Shown here one piece after another: positions 1-11,314 of a stretch of 64,000 nt of DNA (positions are counted from its first letter, which is position 1; every line of letters begins with the position of its first letter). The translations under genes and the position numbers were made by a program. The notes under the pieces were generated by a model. That model had not been told where the DNA came from. It saw only the letters and a list, made by a program, of their open reading frames with translations, and made no database searches. Source of the stretch: Lamellibrachia satsuma. Taxonomy: Eukaryota > Annelida > Polychaeta > Sabellida > Siboglinidae. The DNA lies in the NCBI GenBank assembly GCA_033239005.1, contig BSQZ01000012.1:230001-294000 (forward strand). Direction: 5' to 3'.

Positions 1-479
1 AGCAGTGAAACCAACAAGGGTTCAGATGTTGTGTAACAAGTATACTGCTTTAACAATGTTAACATATATAACGAAATCGAAGTTAAACTTTACTTACAGT
101 TGTCCGAAGAGAACAAACAGTATGAAACATATTTCAACGCAGGCTGTGAGCATATCGTTGGCCGGAAGTGGCGGTGTCAGACACGTGGAGGCCTTTATAA
201 AGAACGGGTAATCAATACGGAATGTCTTACGGAATGCAGTAAACAAGATAAGTAGGTCAAGAAGAGAATAAGCGATCCATCATGGCTGAAGGGAGTTCGA
301 AGTAAAGGAAAAAAGCTAGTGCACTGGGTACATACAATTAGCAGTGTATGAGAATGTATTAAACATAAACGCAACATGACTTGTGCAGCGAAGTTCTTCT
401 TGTTCCTGTCAAGGTCTGGGCTCCTTAAGAGCGTTGTAAGTGCTGCACGGCGCCTCTCACGGGCCGGGAATTGGTGGGT

Positions 480-480
<1 letters not shown>
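1..480. other. No gene recognised
   Basis: Both strands were read. Only short open frames without recognisable motifs or a splice context were found. The (AG)n tract follows immediately. Confidence 0.5.

Positions 481-535
<55 letters not shown>
481..535. repeat. (AG)n microsatellite
   Basis: A perfect AG dinucleotide run of about 55 bp. It explains the poly Ser-Leu frame on the minus strand, which is not a gene. It abuts the end of a SINE copy, a common position for simple repeats. Confidence 0.95.
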
Positions 536-537
<2 letters not shown>

Positions 538-830
538 ACTACTCTTTGAGGCCAAGACAGTTTACACATTTACCCCCTGTGTGGGATCTTTTACTTCCCC
601 TGGCATAGACACCAGGTAGAAGGGACCAACGGCTTTTAGTGTATCTTCCGAAAGACACAGACAACGTGGAGTGAACGAAATTGCCCAGGTTTTGAAACGG
701 CAGCAGGTGGCTTTGAATCCCGGTCCCTTCGACCAAAAAGTCCGACGCTCTGCCACAGGTGGTTTTAAACCCCGGTCCCCTCGACCGAAAGTCCGACGCT
801 CTACCCCTCAACCACCGCACCGGAGAAAAT
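536..830 (-). mobile_element. tRNA-derived SINE, with a duplicated head
   Basis: On the minus strand the head reads like a tRNA gene: an A-box-like TGGTTGAGGGGTAGAGC is followed by a B-box-like GGTTTAAAACC. A second, diverged tRNA-like segment (around 700-760) repeats the 'GTCGGACTTT..GACCGGG' pattern, so the head appears duplicated. The body shares the 'gttttgaaa.ggcagca' segment with the SINE at 63235-63560. It is a non-autonomous retroposon; no intact tRNA fold is claimed. Confidence 0.7.
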
Positions 831-835
831 CATCC

Positions 836-1260
836 TCTCTCTAACTGTTATCCCAGCAGGATAAATGCTTGGGGCTGTGTATTTGAAACAGTTGAACCCG
901 CTTATCAGTATAAACGTGCCATCTTTGAAGGAAATAGAAAAGCAGCAATGAAAATGAAAGCGTCACGAGCTGGACGGCAAGCCAAACGGATTAGTAAAAC
1001 CATCAAACGACACGACCACTGTCAGAATGGAAAGCACAGAGGAGAAATATTATGTGGTCGACAGTACGAAGGAAATTTAACGACCTTCACCTGAAGCAGT
1101 ATGTTTTATCCACGGGAGAAGTGCCACTGGTTGAATGAGTGAAATCATGGGAAGGTTACTGGGGTTTAAACAAATCAGGTGGAATTGGTCAGAACACGCT
1201 CGGACTCATCCTGATGGAAATTCGAAGTTATCTGAGACGACAAACAAAAGGTAATGTGGC
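836..1260 (+). pseudogene. NADAR-domain protein, decayed
   Basis: NADAR (YbiA/DUF1768) proteins act on ADP-ribose-type N-glycosidic bonds. The plus strand shows the family's order. First comes the N-terminal 'LSNCYPSRINAWGCVFETVEPAYQY' pattern (compare SNFYP..I......TVE..YQ), split here only for display. After frame breaks near 1095 and 1130 comes the C-terminal signature 'GQNTLGLILMEIRS' near 1190-1225 (family G.N.LG..LM.VR). The frame is open from about 759 to 1094 but the upstream part comes from the adjacent SINE. Stops and frame changes make it a pseudogene unless introns explain them. A second, differently diverged NADAR copy lies at 7790-8295 on the other strand. Confidence 0.65.
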
Positions 1261-2029
1261 CTAGCCTCGGACGAACAATAGCTGTGCAGGTTAACGATGG
1301 GTCGTGGTTAGTACAGAGAGCGCGTGCCAGATATCGAGCTACTGCGTGACTGATAAGGTCGATGTAACACGAGACATTGTAGTTTGAACATCATGTGATG
1401 TTGCGACACGACTTTTACTGTGATTGGTAGAAAGAACGAAGGGTGACAGGCGTCTGCGATGTATAAATATCAGCGCCCGGACTTGGTCGACAATTCACCT
1501 GTGTTCGCTGTGGTAACAAGTTCAAAACTTCAAAGAGATGGTGCAACATATGTTGGATTTGGAGAGTGAAGTTGCGCAAGAGATGGCTGCTGCTTAACAA
1601 CAAAAGGGACTGGCAAGACTGGAAGAGGTAAGCGATGGAAGATATAATATAGCTCGACCCCTGACTATCGAAAGCAGTGCATGCTGTTACATGTGTCAGT
1701 GTAAAGTAACGTAACATCCCGACGGTATCGGTTATATGTGCGAGATGTACAGCTGGCACATAATTCCGACGCTTGCGACATGACTGTTACTGATAGATTG
1801 GAGAGGAGATAATTTGTCAACAGCTGCTTTTGACGACTGCATTCGAAAAGTGCTACCTTTCGACGCTGACACGTATGCACCACTGACGACGAACGACGAA
1901 CGTCTCGAAGCGATGACAAAACATGTCCTTGGTGTGTCTGTAAAGACGGCGATTAAAAAACAGACTAGGGCAGACTACGTGAAACATATCGTGACGACAG
2001 TAACGTAAGGGTCCTGACCAAGCACCGCC
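1261..2029. other. Unassigned; short Cys-rich fragment
   Basis: No intact gene. On the plus strand near 1485-1620 a frame reads 'FTCVRCGNKFKTSKRWCNIC', with two CxxC pairs like a zinc-ribbon or C2H2 knuckle, and runs on into basic residues. A 64-codon frame at 1814-2008 (+) has no recognisable motif. Given the Polinton-type fragments just downstream, these may be further decayed genes of that element, but this is inference. Confidence 0.3.
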
Positions 2030-2560
2030 GGTTGCCATATGCACAAATCACTTCCGTTTCCGGTTTATTGCGCATGCGCACAGCCTTGTAGGTAACGTGA
2101 GCGCCCCTGGCGGCTGTGGAGCGCCCCCAGGCGAATGGAGATAACCCTAGCTGTAACCCCTACCTGTTCACGGCTGCGTATCCCCAACGTTCTGTCGTCT
2201 GCGGTGAACCCTGATCCTGACCTGACCTTGACCGTGACTTGACCCCGACGGAGTGGCCACTACCCCGAGTCCAAGTGGCGAGCTGACCCTAACACTAATT
2301 GGACTCCCTAAGGAAGTTAACTCTAAGCCCAACAGTTTATCCAGCTGTAAACCGTACTGTGAGAACAAAGGATGCTAATCAGAACAATGTTGCAACCGAG
2401 ACTGTATCAGTGAAAAAAGTTGTAAGCGCAGAGGGAATTAGTAACAATGTTGCAAGAGCGGTATTGATGTGGGACTGCTGACGCAATATATAACCATTGT
2501 ATAGGCGTTCGATATAAGACGTCATAAAATGAAAACTTTTAAATATAATGTGATCATGTG
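2030..2560 (+). repeat. Dispersed repeat R1 with telomere-like core, copy A
   Basis: About 530 bp. It begins with a 'gcgcatgcgcacagcct' segment, continues into runs related to CCCTAA ('taaccctagctgtaacccc') and 'cgtctgcggtgaaccctga', and ends with AT-richer DNA ('gtaagcgcagagggaattagtaacaatgttgcaag'). The same order recurs in reverse at 10540-11065, and the core alone at 4600-4880 and 4995-5200. No coding capacity was seen. Confidence 0.7.
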
Positions 2561-2567
2561 ATATTTA

Positions 2568-3095
2568 TTGTATAGCCTACATTCCGTCGACTGCAAAGTC
2601 TATTCAATCCCGCTTGGGGATCGGACGCACACGCACGAGAACCGGTTCCTCGGTACCTTGCCGAAATTACTGGTGTTGTGCTGCATCGACAACGACGCGT
2701 ACAACGGTTCGTACGCCAAGAACCCGTTTAACGCCAAGCACAACGACATCAACTTCCTTGCCGTGTACGTGGACGGACGACAGGCACCCGCCAAACCACT
2801 CCAGCCGAATTTCGCCAACAACTGCTACGTGAGGAGCTACCTCACCCTGTTCACTTCGATCGGTAAGGTGTGGCAGGACGAATTAAACGACCTGACTCGC
2901 GTCGACTTCCGGTACGGCTACACGTTCTTCGGTTGTCGATCTCACCCCCGACGCGTGCGACGGTGCCTGCTTCCATCTGGTACAAAAGGGCAACCTGCGC
3001 ATCGAGATTCATTTCGCTGCAGCGCTCGCAGAGACCATCAACGTCCTCGCTTACGCCGAGTTCTAATCCGTGCTGGAAATCGACAAGAGTCGGAA
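2568..3095 (+). pseudogene. Polinton-type capsid-like protein (F54H12.2-like), C-terminal part, frameshifted
   Basis: The frame from 2568 resembles the C-terminal half of the invertebrate 'F54H12.2-like' family, which I take to be the double-jelly-roll capsid-like protein of Polinton/adintovirus-type elements. Visible motifs include 'LVLCCIDNDAYNGSY', 'KNPFNAKHNDI', 'KPLQPNFANN' and 'YVRSYLTLF'. The reading frame is lost near 2935; family-like sequence continues in another frame to a stop around 3066. The N-terminal half is absent and replaced by repeat R1. Context: a protease fragment of the same type of element lies 100 bp downstream. Assignment to the family is from recognition, not a database search. 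Confidence 0.65.
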
Positions 3096-3195
3096 CGTCG
3101 TCGACGACTTCTAGATGGACACTAATTAGATCACTGCGCTCCTAACGCGAGATCCACGCACCATATCGATCTTTCGCGGTGTCGTACCCAAAGAT

Positions 3196-3410
3196 GGACT
3201 GCGAACGACGATAGATGTTTTTTTACGGTCGCTTTCGTGTGCAACATCGACGACGGCGACGAACCGGGCGAACATTGGATAGCGCTGTACATGGACGCTA
3301 ACACACGCGGCGAATACTTCTGTTGGTACGGTCTGCCGCCACTGCACACGACATGCCGCTCCTTCATGAACAAACACGGCTACGAATGGACTTTCCAAGA
3401 AACATCATAG
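3196..3410 (+). pseudogene. Adenain/Ulp1-type cysteine protease fragment
   Basis: A plus-strand frame contains 'GEHWIALYMDANTRGEYF', followed by 'YGLPP' and a helix with 'FMNKHGYEW'. This is the pattern of Polinton/adenovirus-like cysteine proteases: catalytic His in the H-W motif, an acidic residue in the following strand, then Y-G-x-P-P. The expected 'YFDSYGLPP' reads 'YFCWYGLPP', so the region around the acidic residue is changed. The C-terminal cysteine block was not found. Its place directly after a capsid-like fragment supports one decayed element. Confidence 0.6.
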
Positions 3411-4595
3411 CCCTCTGTCGAATGTTTGTGGACAATATTGTGTAACTTATATACTGCTTCGTTGTAACGGCTATCCGACGAGAACTCTTGATACCTAACG
3501 ACTGTCGCGAGTTTGGCTGGCTTCAACAGATCAAAATCATCAATACAAATGTGCATCATCCACATGTGTTTGTTCCTTACTTTCTGATCTTATTTGAGTT
3601 AACTTTTGGAGATGACCCTTTATTTTTTTTAATGAACCCCTTATTGTTTTTAGACGACCCCTTATGCCCACAGGTTTAATAAGCTGGGATACGAACGCTA
3701 AGGGATCGTATCAACATTTTAATGAATGAGACCATTCCTTCTATATTTTAACACAATATACGACCCTTTATGTGATCCAAACTCCACCTCAAATGGCGTC
3801 GAAATGCGCCTATATATTACTGTACTGTGGGAGCCCACTTTGAAAGTTTAGCGTTAGGCGTGGCACATGAACAGGTTATATAGGTAGTCCATAGTTCAAA
3901 CATCGTAATACAGAAACATCCGTGGGAATGTCATGTATTTATTTCCAAAGCCAGGCGCAAAGATTTAGATACGTTAAAATTATTACTTACCGTTGATTCA
4001 TTCATTTCGTTACACCAGTTCTCATCGTGTTGGTTGGGAACCGGCTGCGTTCTTCTGAAATAGATGGAATGTAAGGATAAGCGATACTTTACAAAACCCG
4101 ATATAGTAAATATAAAGATAAAATTAAAGATAAAGTAATATTGGAATCAGTAAATAAGCAGGAACCAGGTTTAGCAACATAAAATAAAATCCAACAAGGT
4201 AGGCTTTGCCTCTGAAGCGGAAAAGTACTCACGCTATCGGAATTTCTTATGTATTTCTGTAAGTACACACACACAAAGTGTATGCATGCTGGAATTTCGT
4301 TATCCCGTCTAGTCCATTAAACTTCTCGGGTTCTCCAGTAGTCGTCGATGTAAGTACGACCTGAACGTCTTAAAAAGTATTTGGTACCGCACCTGTTAGT
4401 TGACGAAGTCTGCGAACATCAGGACGTCTCCTCGTGTTTAGTGATCAAGAAGCCATTCTACCTCCTGGTTCGCCGCTTCGACTTTCGCCTTTTCGCCTAT
4501 GCTCCGGTGATAGGCATTGTTGTACGATCGTACAAACGCTGGTAGCGCATCGAGAGTAGTTATATTGCTCTTTTTCCCAAGCAAAAATTGAGGCA
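3411..4595. other. No gene recognised
   Basis: AT-rich unique sequence. Frames are short, without motifs or convincing splice context. Confidence 0.5.
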
Positions 4596-4599
4596 CGTC

Positions 4600-4880
4600 C
4601 ACGATTGACTTCCGTTTTCGGTTGCGCGCGCAGCCGCACAGCCTTCTGGGTAACCTGAGCGCCCTGGCGGTGACCCCTAACCCTATCCGTAACCCTAACC
4701 CGCCCCCTAACTACTGGACCTAACCCTAACCGTAACCCCAACCTGTGGACGACTGTGTAACCCTAACCTTTCGTCGTCTGCGGTGAACCCTGACCCTGAC
4801 CCTGACCCCGACGGAGTGACCCCTACTCAGCGGTCATTAACAGGGTCATTATTAATGATCAAAGGAGCTAACGAGGAAAC
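4600..4880 (+). repeat. Dispersed repeat R1, copy B (telomere-like core)
   Basis: Contains 'cgcacagccttctgggtaac', repeated 'taaccctaaccc'-like hexamers and 'cgtcgtctgcggtgaaccct', the same blocks in the same order as copy A. The 3' AT-rich third of copy A is missing and is replaced by 'cattaacagggtcattatt' repeats. Confidence 0.65.
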
Positions 4881-5520
4881 GAGAAACCAACACAACACGG
4901 AATGGTACGAATGCACGCGTATTTTATTGAATGCATACATATATACACACATTCTCACATACACATACAATACAATTGTAATAAACATATAATTTCCGTT
5001 GTCGGCTGTGTAACCCTAACCCCTGGCGAATGGAGCTAACAATAACCATAACCTCAACCTGTTGTCGGCTGTGTAACCCTAACCTTCTGTCGCCTGCGGT
5101 GAACCCTCATCCTAACCCTGACCCTAACCGGACCCGAACGGAGTGACCCCTACCCCGACCCTGACCCGAACACCCTATGGACGGTGGTCTGACCCTAAAC
5201 GCATGTGTGTTAGACTCAGTATTCATTGTCCATCAGGCGACGGTATTAATTAAACTAACATTCGTGAACAGGGATCAGAGTATGTTAGCATCTTTCATTA
5301 ACAGGGTCAGTAATATGGATCAAAAGTCCTCAGGTGAAGGAGTGGTCAAGGAGTCCTATAATAGGGTCAGAGGTCATCGGACATAAGGGAGCAGTGGCGG
5401 TGGCGGTTGCGGCGGCGGGGGAGGACATTATTCATTAACATAGATCCGGCGTGGCATTCATTGACAGAGATCAAAGGGCCTATTAGCATAATTCATTAAT
5501 AGGGTCATTAATATTATATA
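4840..5520. repeat. Imperfect direct repeats around 'cattaacagggtcatta'
   Basis: The motif 'ttaacagggtca(t/g)taat.tggatcaaa' recurs at about 4845, 5296, 5455 and 5503, interleaved with R1 core sequence and GGTGGCGG-rich DNA (5390-5425). It looks like a locally rearranged array rather than a clean tandem repeat. Confidence 0.45.
4995..5200 (+). repeat. Dispersed repeat R1, copy C (partial)
   Basis: Carries 'gtcggctgtgtaaccctaacc', 'cgcctgcggtgaaccct' and 'ccgaacggagtgaccccta', matching the core of copies A and B. Confidence 0.6.
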
Positions 5521-5666
5521 TATTTAAATATTGAAATATGATATCATTGTAAAATATTGGTAATACAAATGTAATTTTAAAATATTGGAATATAATTAAT
5601 ATAATATGAAAGAAATGCCATTGTTCTCTCGACAGCGTTAAATTGCGGCAGCAGGCGTCGTCGACA

Positions 5667-5872
5667 ATATATAAATACATACATACATACATACATACAC
5701 ATATACATACATTACAGCATACAAATATACTGTATACATATATACATACTTACATACATGCATACATACACACATTCATACATACATACATACATACATA
5801 CATACATACATACATGCATGCATATATACATACATACATACATACATACATACAAACAAACAAACAAACATA
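5667..5872. repeat. (ACAT)n / (AAAC)n microsatellite
   Basis: Tetranucleotide ACAT repeats with small interruptions, ending in a short (AAAC)n run. They give open frames in several phases, which are not genes. Confidence 0.95.
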
Positions 5873-7785
5873 CCTATCAGGTGGTAGACCGCCAACAAAT
5901 GGGAAAACAGCCCGACGGTAGACACATGCATCGCGATAACTAGTCTGTGCAATGGCGCGGTAGGTGTAAAGAAATGACGAGTCAGCACTATCTTATATAG
6001 CAGTGTAGAAACAATGCAGACAGTTGACGTTAGCCACATTAAGTAATATAGAACAATAGCAAATTTTTCAAAAATAAACGAAATGCGATAAACGTGTCAG
6101 AGAGCTGAAAGGAATGCCATGTATCGATCACGTAGAAAAAACGGGGGTATGAGTACTAATGAGTAATAGTAATAATAACAACATAATACACTAAACGTTA
6201 CAGTAACGTAAATAATAAATTATTCACTTACCTTTTACATTTAGCGTCAATGATAGTTATGTTAATCCTATGTAGAGAGAAGAGTTGTCTATGTCGAATC
6301 AGACCGGATATGACGCAGTCGGCAGGTAGGTGGGTAATAAAGGCTTGTTAGTGCAGATGTCACAAACTGTATGTAGAGTAGTTGATCGATTCAGAGCGGT
6401 TATGCCGTTGCGCTGACTGGCGGCTTTATAAATGTCATCCAGTTCTGATCGCGCCAATTCGTTATCTCACCGCAGCGTGTCTGGGCACGGGCGGAATGTG
6501 ATAGACCGGTCTTTGGACGTTACGTATAGCTTACGTGGGAACTATGCATTCTTTCCCAGTTTGTGTGTATGTGAGAGTATGTGTATATACCCCAACCTCC
6601 CCTCCAACGCTATGACAAGCCAAGGTAAGATGTGTAGGATCAGACCGGAAGACGGTACGTAATACTCATTTTCCGACAGATTTAATATACGAACCACCTC
6701 GTCACACGCATAACGAACGCACGCTGCGTCTACCGCTGCGTCGACGGTTTGTTGATTCATCATGGCTTCCGTACGATTCCAAATTCTACCTATGTTGTTA
6801 GTCGTTACCTGCATATCATCGCTGTTGCCGCTGCTGCTGCTGTTACAACTTCTTATGGCTATAACATTAGCTGCATTGTTACTTACAGCATGGTCATCAT
6901 CGTCTGCTATAAGAAGGGTCGGTGCTGTAGAGGAAGTCGATGACGAGGATGCAAATAGAATATGGTCCTCTTATGCATTTAGTCACTCCTGCACCTTTTC
7001 ACTGCTGGCATTCATCATAGCTTCATCAAGGACTACACTACCAGTGCTGGTGACGCCGACATTCTCTTTGTTTTCCTACAAAGAGTTCTGACACGGTGTA
7101 GTTGATATACGTGCCGTTTATGCGTTTTGTAATTGTCACTATGACATGGACCCCCGCAGCAGCGACAGTGAGGCATACCGCTCTTCGTTTAACGTCATAG
7201 CGACGTAGCTGTTAGCACTGAATCCCAGCGCTTTTGCTGCTGTTTCATCGAAGACGGTTGATCACAATTCTGTCCCTATCCATTCCACTAGGAGGATACG
7301 CATGGCGAACCTGTACACGGGAACACTTTGCCAATGGTGAACCGGACAATAGTAGCCATTGTTTTGTACCAGCACGCCTTTGAGACAGTGCGGATACGAT
7401 GCATACACTTTGTATTTATTTTGCTTGGCGCTATTGACTATTGTTAACGGCCTTGTAAATGTGTAGGTTCCGTTACTCACCTCGGTTTGCAGACGCATCT
7501 GGTTCATCGTCTGCGTTGTCTGCGAGTCAACGAAGTGCTGCGTGGCCATGGCGCTATTGAACGTGAAGTCTTCCAGGCAGTTGCTTGATCGAGAGAGAGA
7601 GAGTGGTTATGACCGTTGGAGTGGTGGCTCGCCTTATATAGCGGGTCGCTCGCGCTGGCGCGCTTTTCCTTACCTCTCCAGCTGCGACCGTCGGCGCGCC
7701 TGTTGTGCCGATAGCGCATATTCCTACCGTCTGGTCTTGCTATGCATGTCTGGGCACGTTTCGTGGACAGTCTGTTTTTTTCGAA
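5873..7785. other. Unassigned; a few unrecognised open frames
   Basis: No family was recognised. Two minus-strand frames have ordinary amino-acid composition: 6542-6814 (90 codons, rich in Asn, Val, Ala) and 7262-7549 (95 codons, starting 'MATQHFVDSQTTQTMNQ'). The second is the more coding-like and lies just downstream of the minus-strand NADAR remnant, so the two could belong to one element. The plus-strand frame at 6762-7091 is hydrophobic near its start but overlaps the first frame and is probably its shadow. Confidence 0.3.
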
Positions 7786-7789
7786 TGAA

Positions 7790-8295
7790 CTCACGTCGTT
7801 CCATGAGTATCTGTCCAAGTACGTTCTGTCCTGGCTGTCCAGAAACCTTCCCTACTTCTCACGCATTCCTTTAATGGTGATTGCTCCATGTCTAGTAGAC
7901 GCTTGCGTAGACTTGTGTCACGAAATTTAATGGCGATTAAATATTCCATGACCAGTCGTCTTTCTTCATTCCATAGTGCTCGTAACTGGGGCTTCTCTCG
8001 GATGGTCTTGCTAAGGTATTTCGCCTGTAGTCCAGGCTAGCATTTTGTCTGCTGTCTCCATATCGTCGTAAAATACTGTTTTCCTGTAGATGTACACGGC
8101 TTCTACGGTGTTAAAAGTATGACCCCATGCATGTATCCTACACACGTAGAAGTTAGACAAGAAACTGTTTCCTCCTCTGAAATATATAGGACGATTCATT
8201 CTGACTTTATGTTTTTCAAAATCACATGCACTGTATTTAAATACGAATGTTATGCAACGTTCGTCTAGGACGTAGTGACTTGGTTTTTTATTCAT
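7790..8295 (-). pseudogene. NADAR-domain protein, decayed (second copy)
   Basis: The minus-strand frame 8011-8295 starts 'MNKKPSHYVL' and shows the NADAR N-terminal core 'GGNSFLSNFYVCRIHAWGH' followed by 'FNTVEAVYIY'. Past a frame break near 8011, other minus-strand frames carry 'LVMEYLIAIKF' and finally 'GQNVLGQILMERREF' near 7790-7840, equivalent to the family's C-terminal G.N.LG..LM signature. With one or two frame changes the whole domain is represented, so it was once a complete gene of about 165-170 codons. The copy at 836-1260 shares the 'RI.AWG..F.TVE..Y.Y' pattern but is otherwise diverged. Confidence 0.65.
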
Positions 8296-8745
8296 GATAA
8301 CTGGGTTTTGGTTTCAGCGCCGGTTAGCTGACAGTTCTCTGACAGGTTTCTGTTTTGATTATGATAAGTTTGTTATTGTTCTAGTGGACGTCAGCTGTAC
8401 GTCGAGTGTGTGGGATTTCTTTTAGCATTTATTTCGATTATGAGGAATTTTGTATTATTCTGTACGAGGCTTACGTCAGCTACATGTCCTGACACGTTTA
8501 TAGCATTTCTGTTGTTCTATGTAGCTTATGTCAGCTGTCTGCATTGTTTAACGCTTGCTATATCAGACTGCTGAGACTAGTCATTTCTTTACACTTACCG
8601 TCATTGCTGCATACGTCGTCCTGCTGTTGCTGTTGCTGATACCGTCACGATGGTAATGTCGTCTGCCGTTGCGCTATTCACTGACTTACTAGCTGCATAT
8701 CACGAGATGGGGACTGCACTGACCATAGTGTTGCATCGTTCGTAA
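8296..8745. other. No gene recognised
   Basis: Upstream flank of the minus-strand NADAR remnant. It contains 'tgacgtcagctg'-type repeats (8390-8540), each near TTACGTCAGC, but no coding frame. Confidence 0.45.
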
Positions 8746-9520
<775 letters not shown>

Positions 9521-9521
9521 T

Positions 9522-10228
9522 GATAATAATAATAATAATTGACTTTTATGGCGCCTATATCCTCAGGAACCTGAGCTCAGAGGCGCAACAAAACAGAATC
9601 TGTAAGCGTAATCGTAAACAGGGACGCGCAAAAGTCAGTATCAGAACAAGGGACAACCGAACATTTATGGTGGGAATGCAATTTGGAATAGATATGTCTT
9701 GAGTTCTTTTCGGAAAATAGCAATAGTTTCAGATGTTTTCAATGCGATAGGGAGTTCATTCCAGACCCTAGGCACAGCGACACAGAAAGCATGTTTACCC
9801 AAGTTACGTTTTGTTTTAGGTACAATAAGTTGTTGTGAAACTGATAATCTTAGCTGCCTAGGGATATTTGACAGATGCAGGAGACTAGCCAAGTAGGATG
9901 GTTGTTGTGTAGATAGAGCAAGATATGCAAGAGTGGACAGCTTAAAATTAATTCGATAAGAAACTGGAAGCCAGTGTAATGGTTTAAGTAGTGGTAGTGA
10001 CGGTGAAAACCAAGGCGCCCTGAGAACCACACGTGCCAGACAATTTTGTACTCGTTGGAGTTTAGCCAAGTCTCTTTTAGCAATGTTGTTTAGTAGTGAA
10101 TTGCAATAGTCAAGACGGCTGCTAATTAGTGCCGTTGATATTTTTTTAGCAGTAGATATAGATATGTGACGCCGACTTCGACGGTTGGACGCGCCTTGCT
10201 GCCGACGGTGCCTGCTGCTGCAGTTCAA
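9522..10228 (-). mobile_element. 5'-truncated L2/CR1-like LINE, reverse transcriptase C-terminus
   Basis: The minus-strand frame 9665-10228 (187 codons) reads 'ISSRLDYCNSLL', 'LQRVQNCLARVV' and 'LKPLHWLPVSYRINFKL', the conserved thumb/tail region after the reverse transcriptase domain in L2/Crack-type LINEs. The element ends in a minus-strand 3' tail 'GGCGCCATAAAAGTCAATTATT' that runs into an (ATT)n repeat at 9522-9540, typical of LINE 3' ends. Everything upstream of the tail domain is missing, as expected for a 5'-truncated insertion. The + strand L2 at 31.0-34.5 kb has a related tail domain. Confidence 0.85.
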
Positions 10229-10539
10229 TTAACATGATCACTCGAACAATGACGAACAATAGTTATATGTAAATATTTTAAAATAGAATACCACTATTTC
10301 GTTATATTACTATGGTTTGCTATGATATAATATGTCGTTATTTTAATAATAATAAAATGTGCTTGTGGTTTTATTCAATGAGGTGTTGCGTCGATTTGTA
10401 ACCAGCCATAGAAGTCAATTATTATTATTATAACGACGCTAACAAAATAAATATGACCACATTTGACCCTGCCAACACATAACAACCAAGCGGGTGAATG
10501 TTTATACATGCAGGTAAAGAAATGTAGGCATACATATAG
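10229..10539. other. No gene recognised
   Basis: AT-rich DNA between the LINE fragment and repeat R1 copy D. Confidence 0.5.
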
Positions 10540-11065
10540 GCTATACAGTACATATCACATTATCACATTATATTGAAAACTTTTCCTTTTATGACGTCTT
10601 ATGTCCAACGCCTATAAACTCATTATATCGCCTCAGTCCCACGTCAATACCACACTTGCAACATTGTCACTAATTCCGCCTGAGCTTACAACTTTTTTCA
10701 CTGATAACGATTGCATAGTTGTAAAAAAAAATTCTGATTAGCATCCTTTGATCTCGCAGTATGGCTTACAACTGGATAGACGGTTAGGATTCCGCAGTTG
10801 ATTACAGGTTGGGGTTAGCTAGCAACTTGGGGTCGGGTGGAAGTCACTCCGTTAGGGTCAGGGTCAGGGTTCACCGCAGACGACAGAAGATTAGGGTTAC
10901 ACAGTCGTCCACATGTTGGGGTTATGGTTAGGGTTAGCTCCATTCGCTAGGGGCGGGTTATTGTTACGGATATGGTTAGGGGTCACCGCCAGGGGGAGTT
11001 CAGGTTACTCAGAAGTATGTGCGGCTGCGCGCGCAACCGGAAACCGGATGTCCCTCCCAAACTGG
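10540..11065 (-). repeat. Dispersed repeat R1, copy D (full length, reverse)
   Basis: Reverse complement of copy A along its whole length. The AT-rich end ('ttatgacgtcttatgtccaacgc') comes first, then 'cttgcaacattgtcactaattcc', then the TTAGGG-like core ('gttatggttagggttagc') and the 'gtgcggctgcgcgc' end. Together with copy A it defines a unit of about 530 bp. Confidence 0.7.
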
Positions 11066-11314
11066 TCCCCTCTTTTGCTTGGTCAGAACCGCACTATAAC
11101 TACTATCGAGGTATATCATCTTTAACAAGATTTAACAAGATTTGCCATCCAAGCCAAAGGCCCAGATGGCAAGTGGACAAGGAAGCCATTGGCTTATCGA
11201 GAGTCCAACAATGTTCACCTACTTATAACCCGCCCTCCTGATATATGTGTCAACCTTGTTTTTAAAAATATTCACGCTGCTAGCAGTTACACAATCTGTA
11301 GACAGCTTGTTCCA

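Noticed and set aside
195..569. 124-codon minus-strand frame
   Set aside because: Depends on the (AG)n tract; surrounding residues show no family pattern.
4670..5170. CCCTAA-like tracts as a chromosome end
   Set aside because: Degenerate, short, internal to a dispersed repeat, and flanked by unique DNA on both sides.
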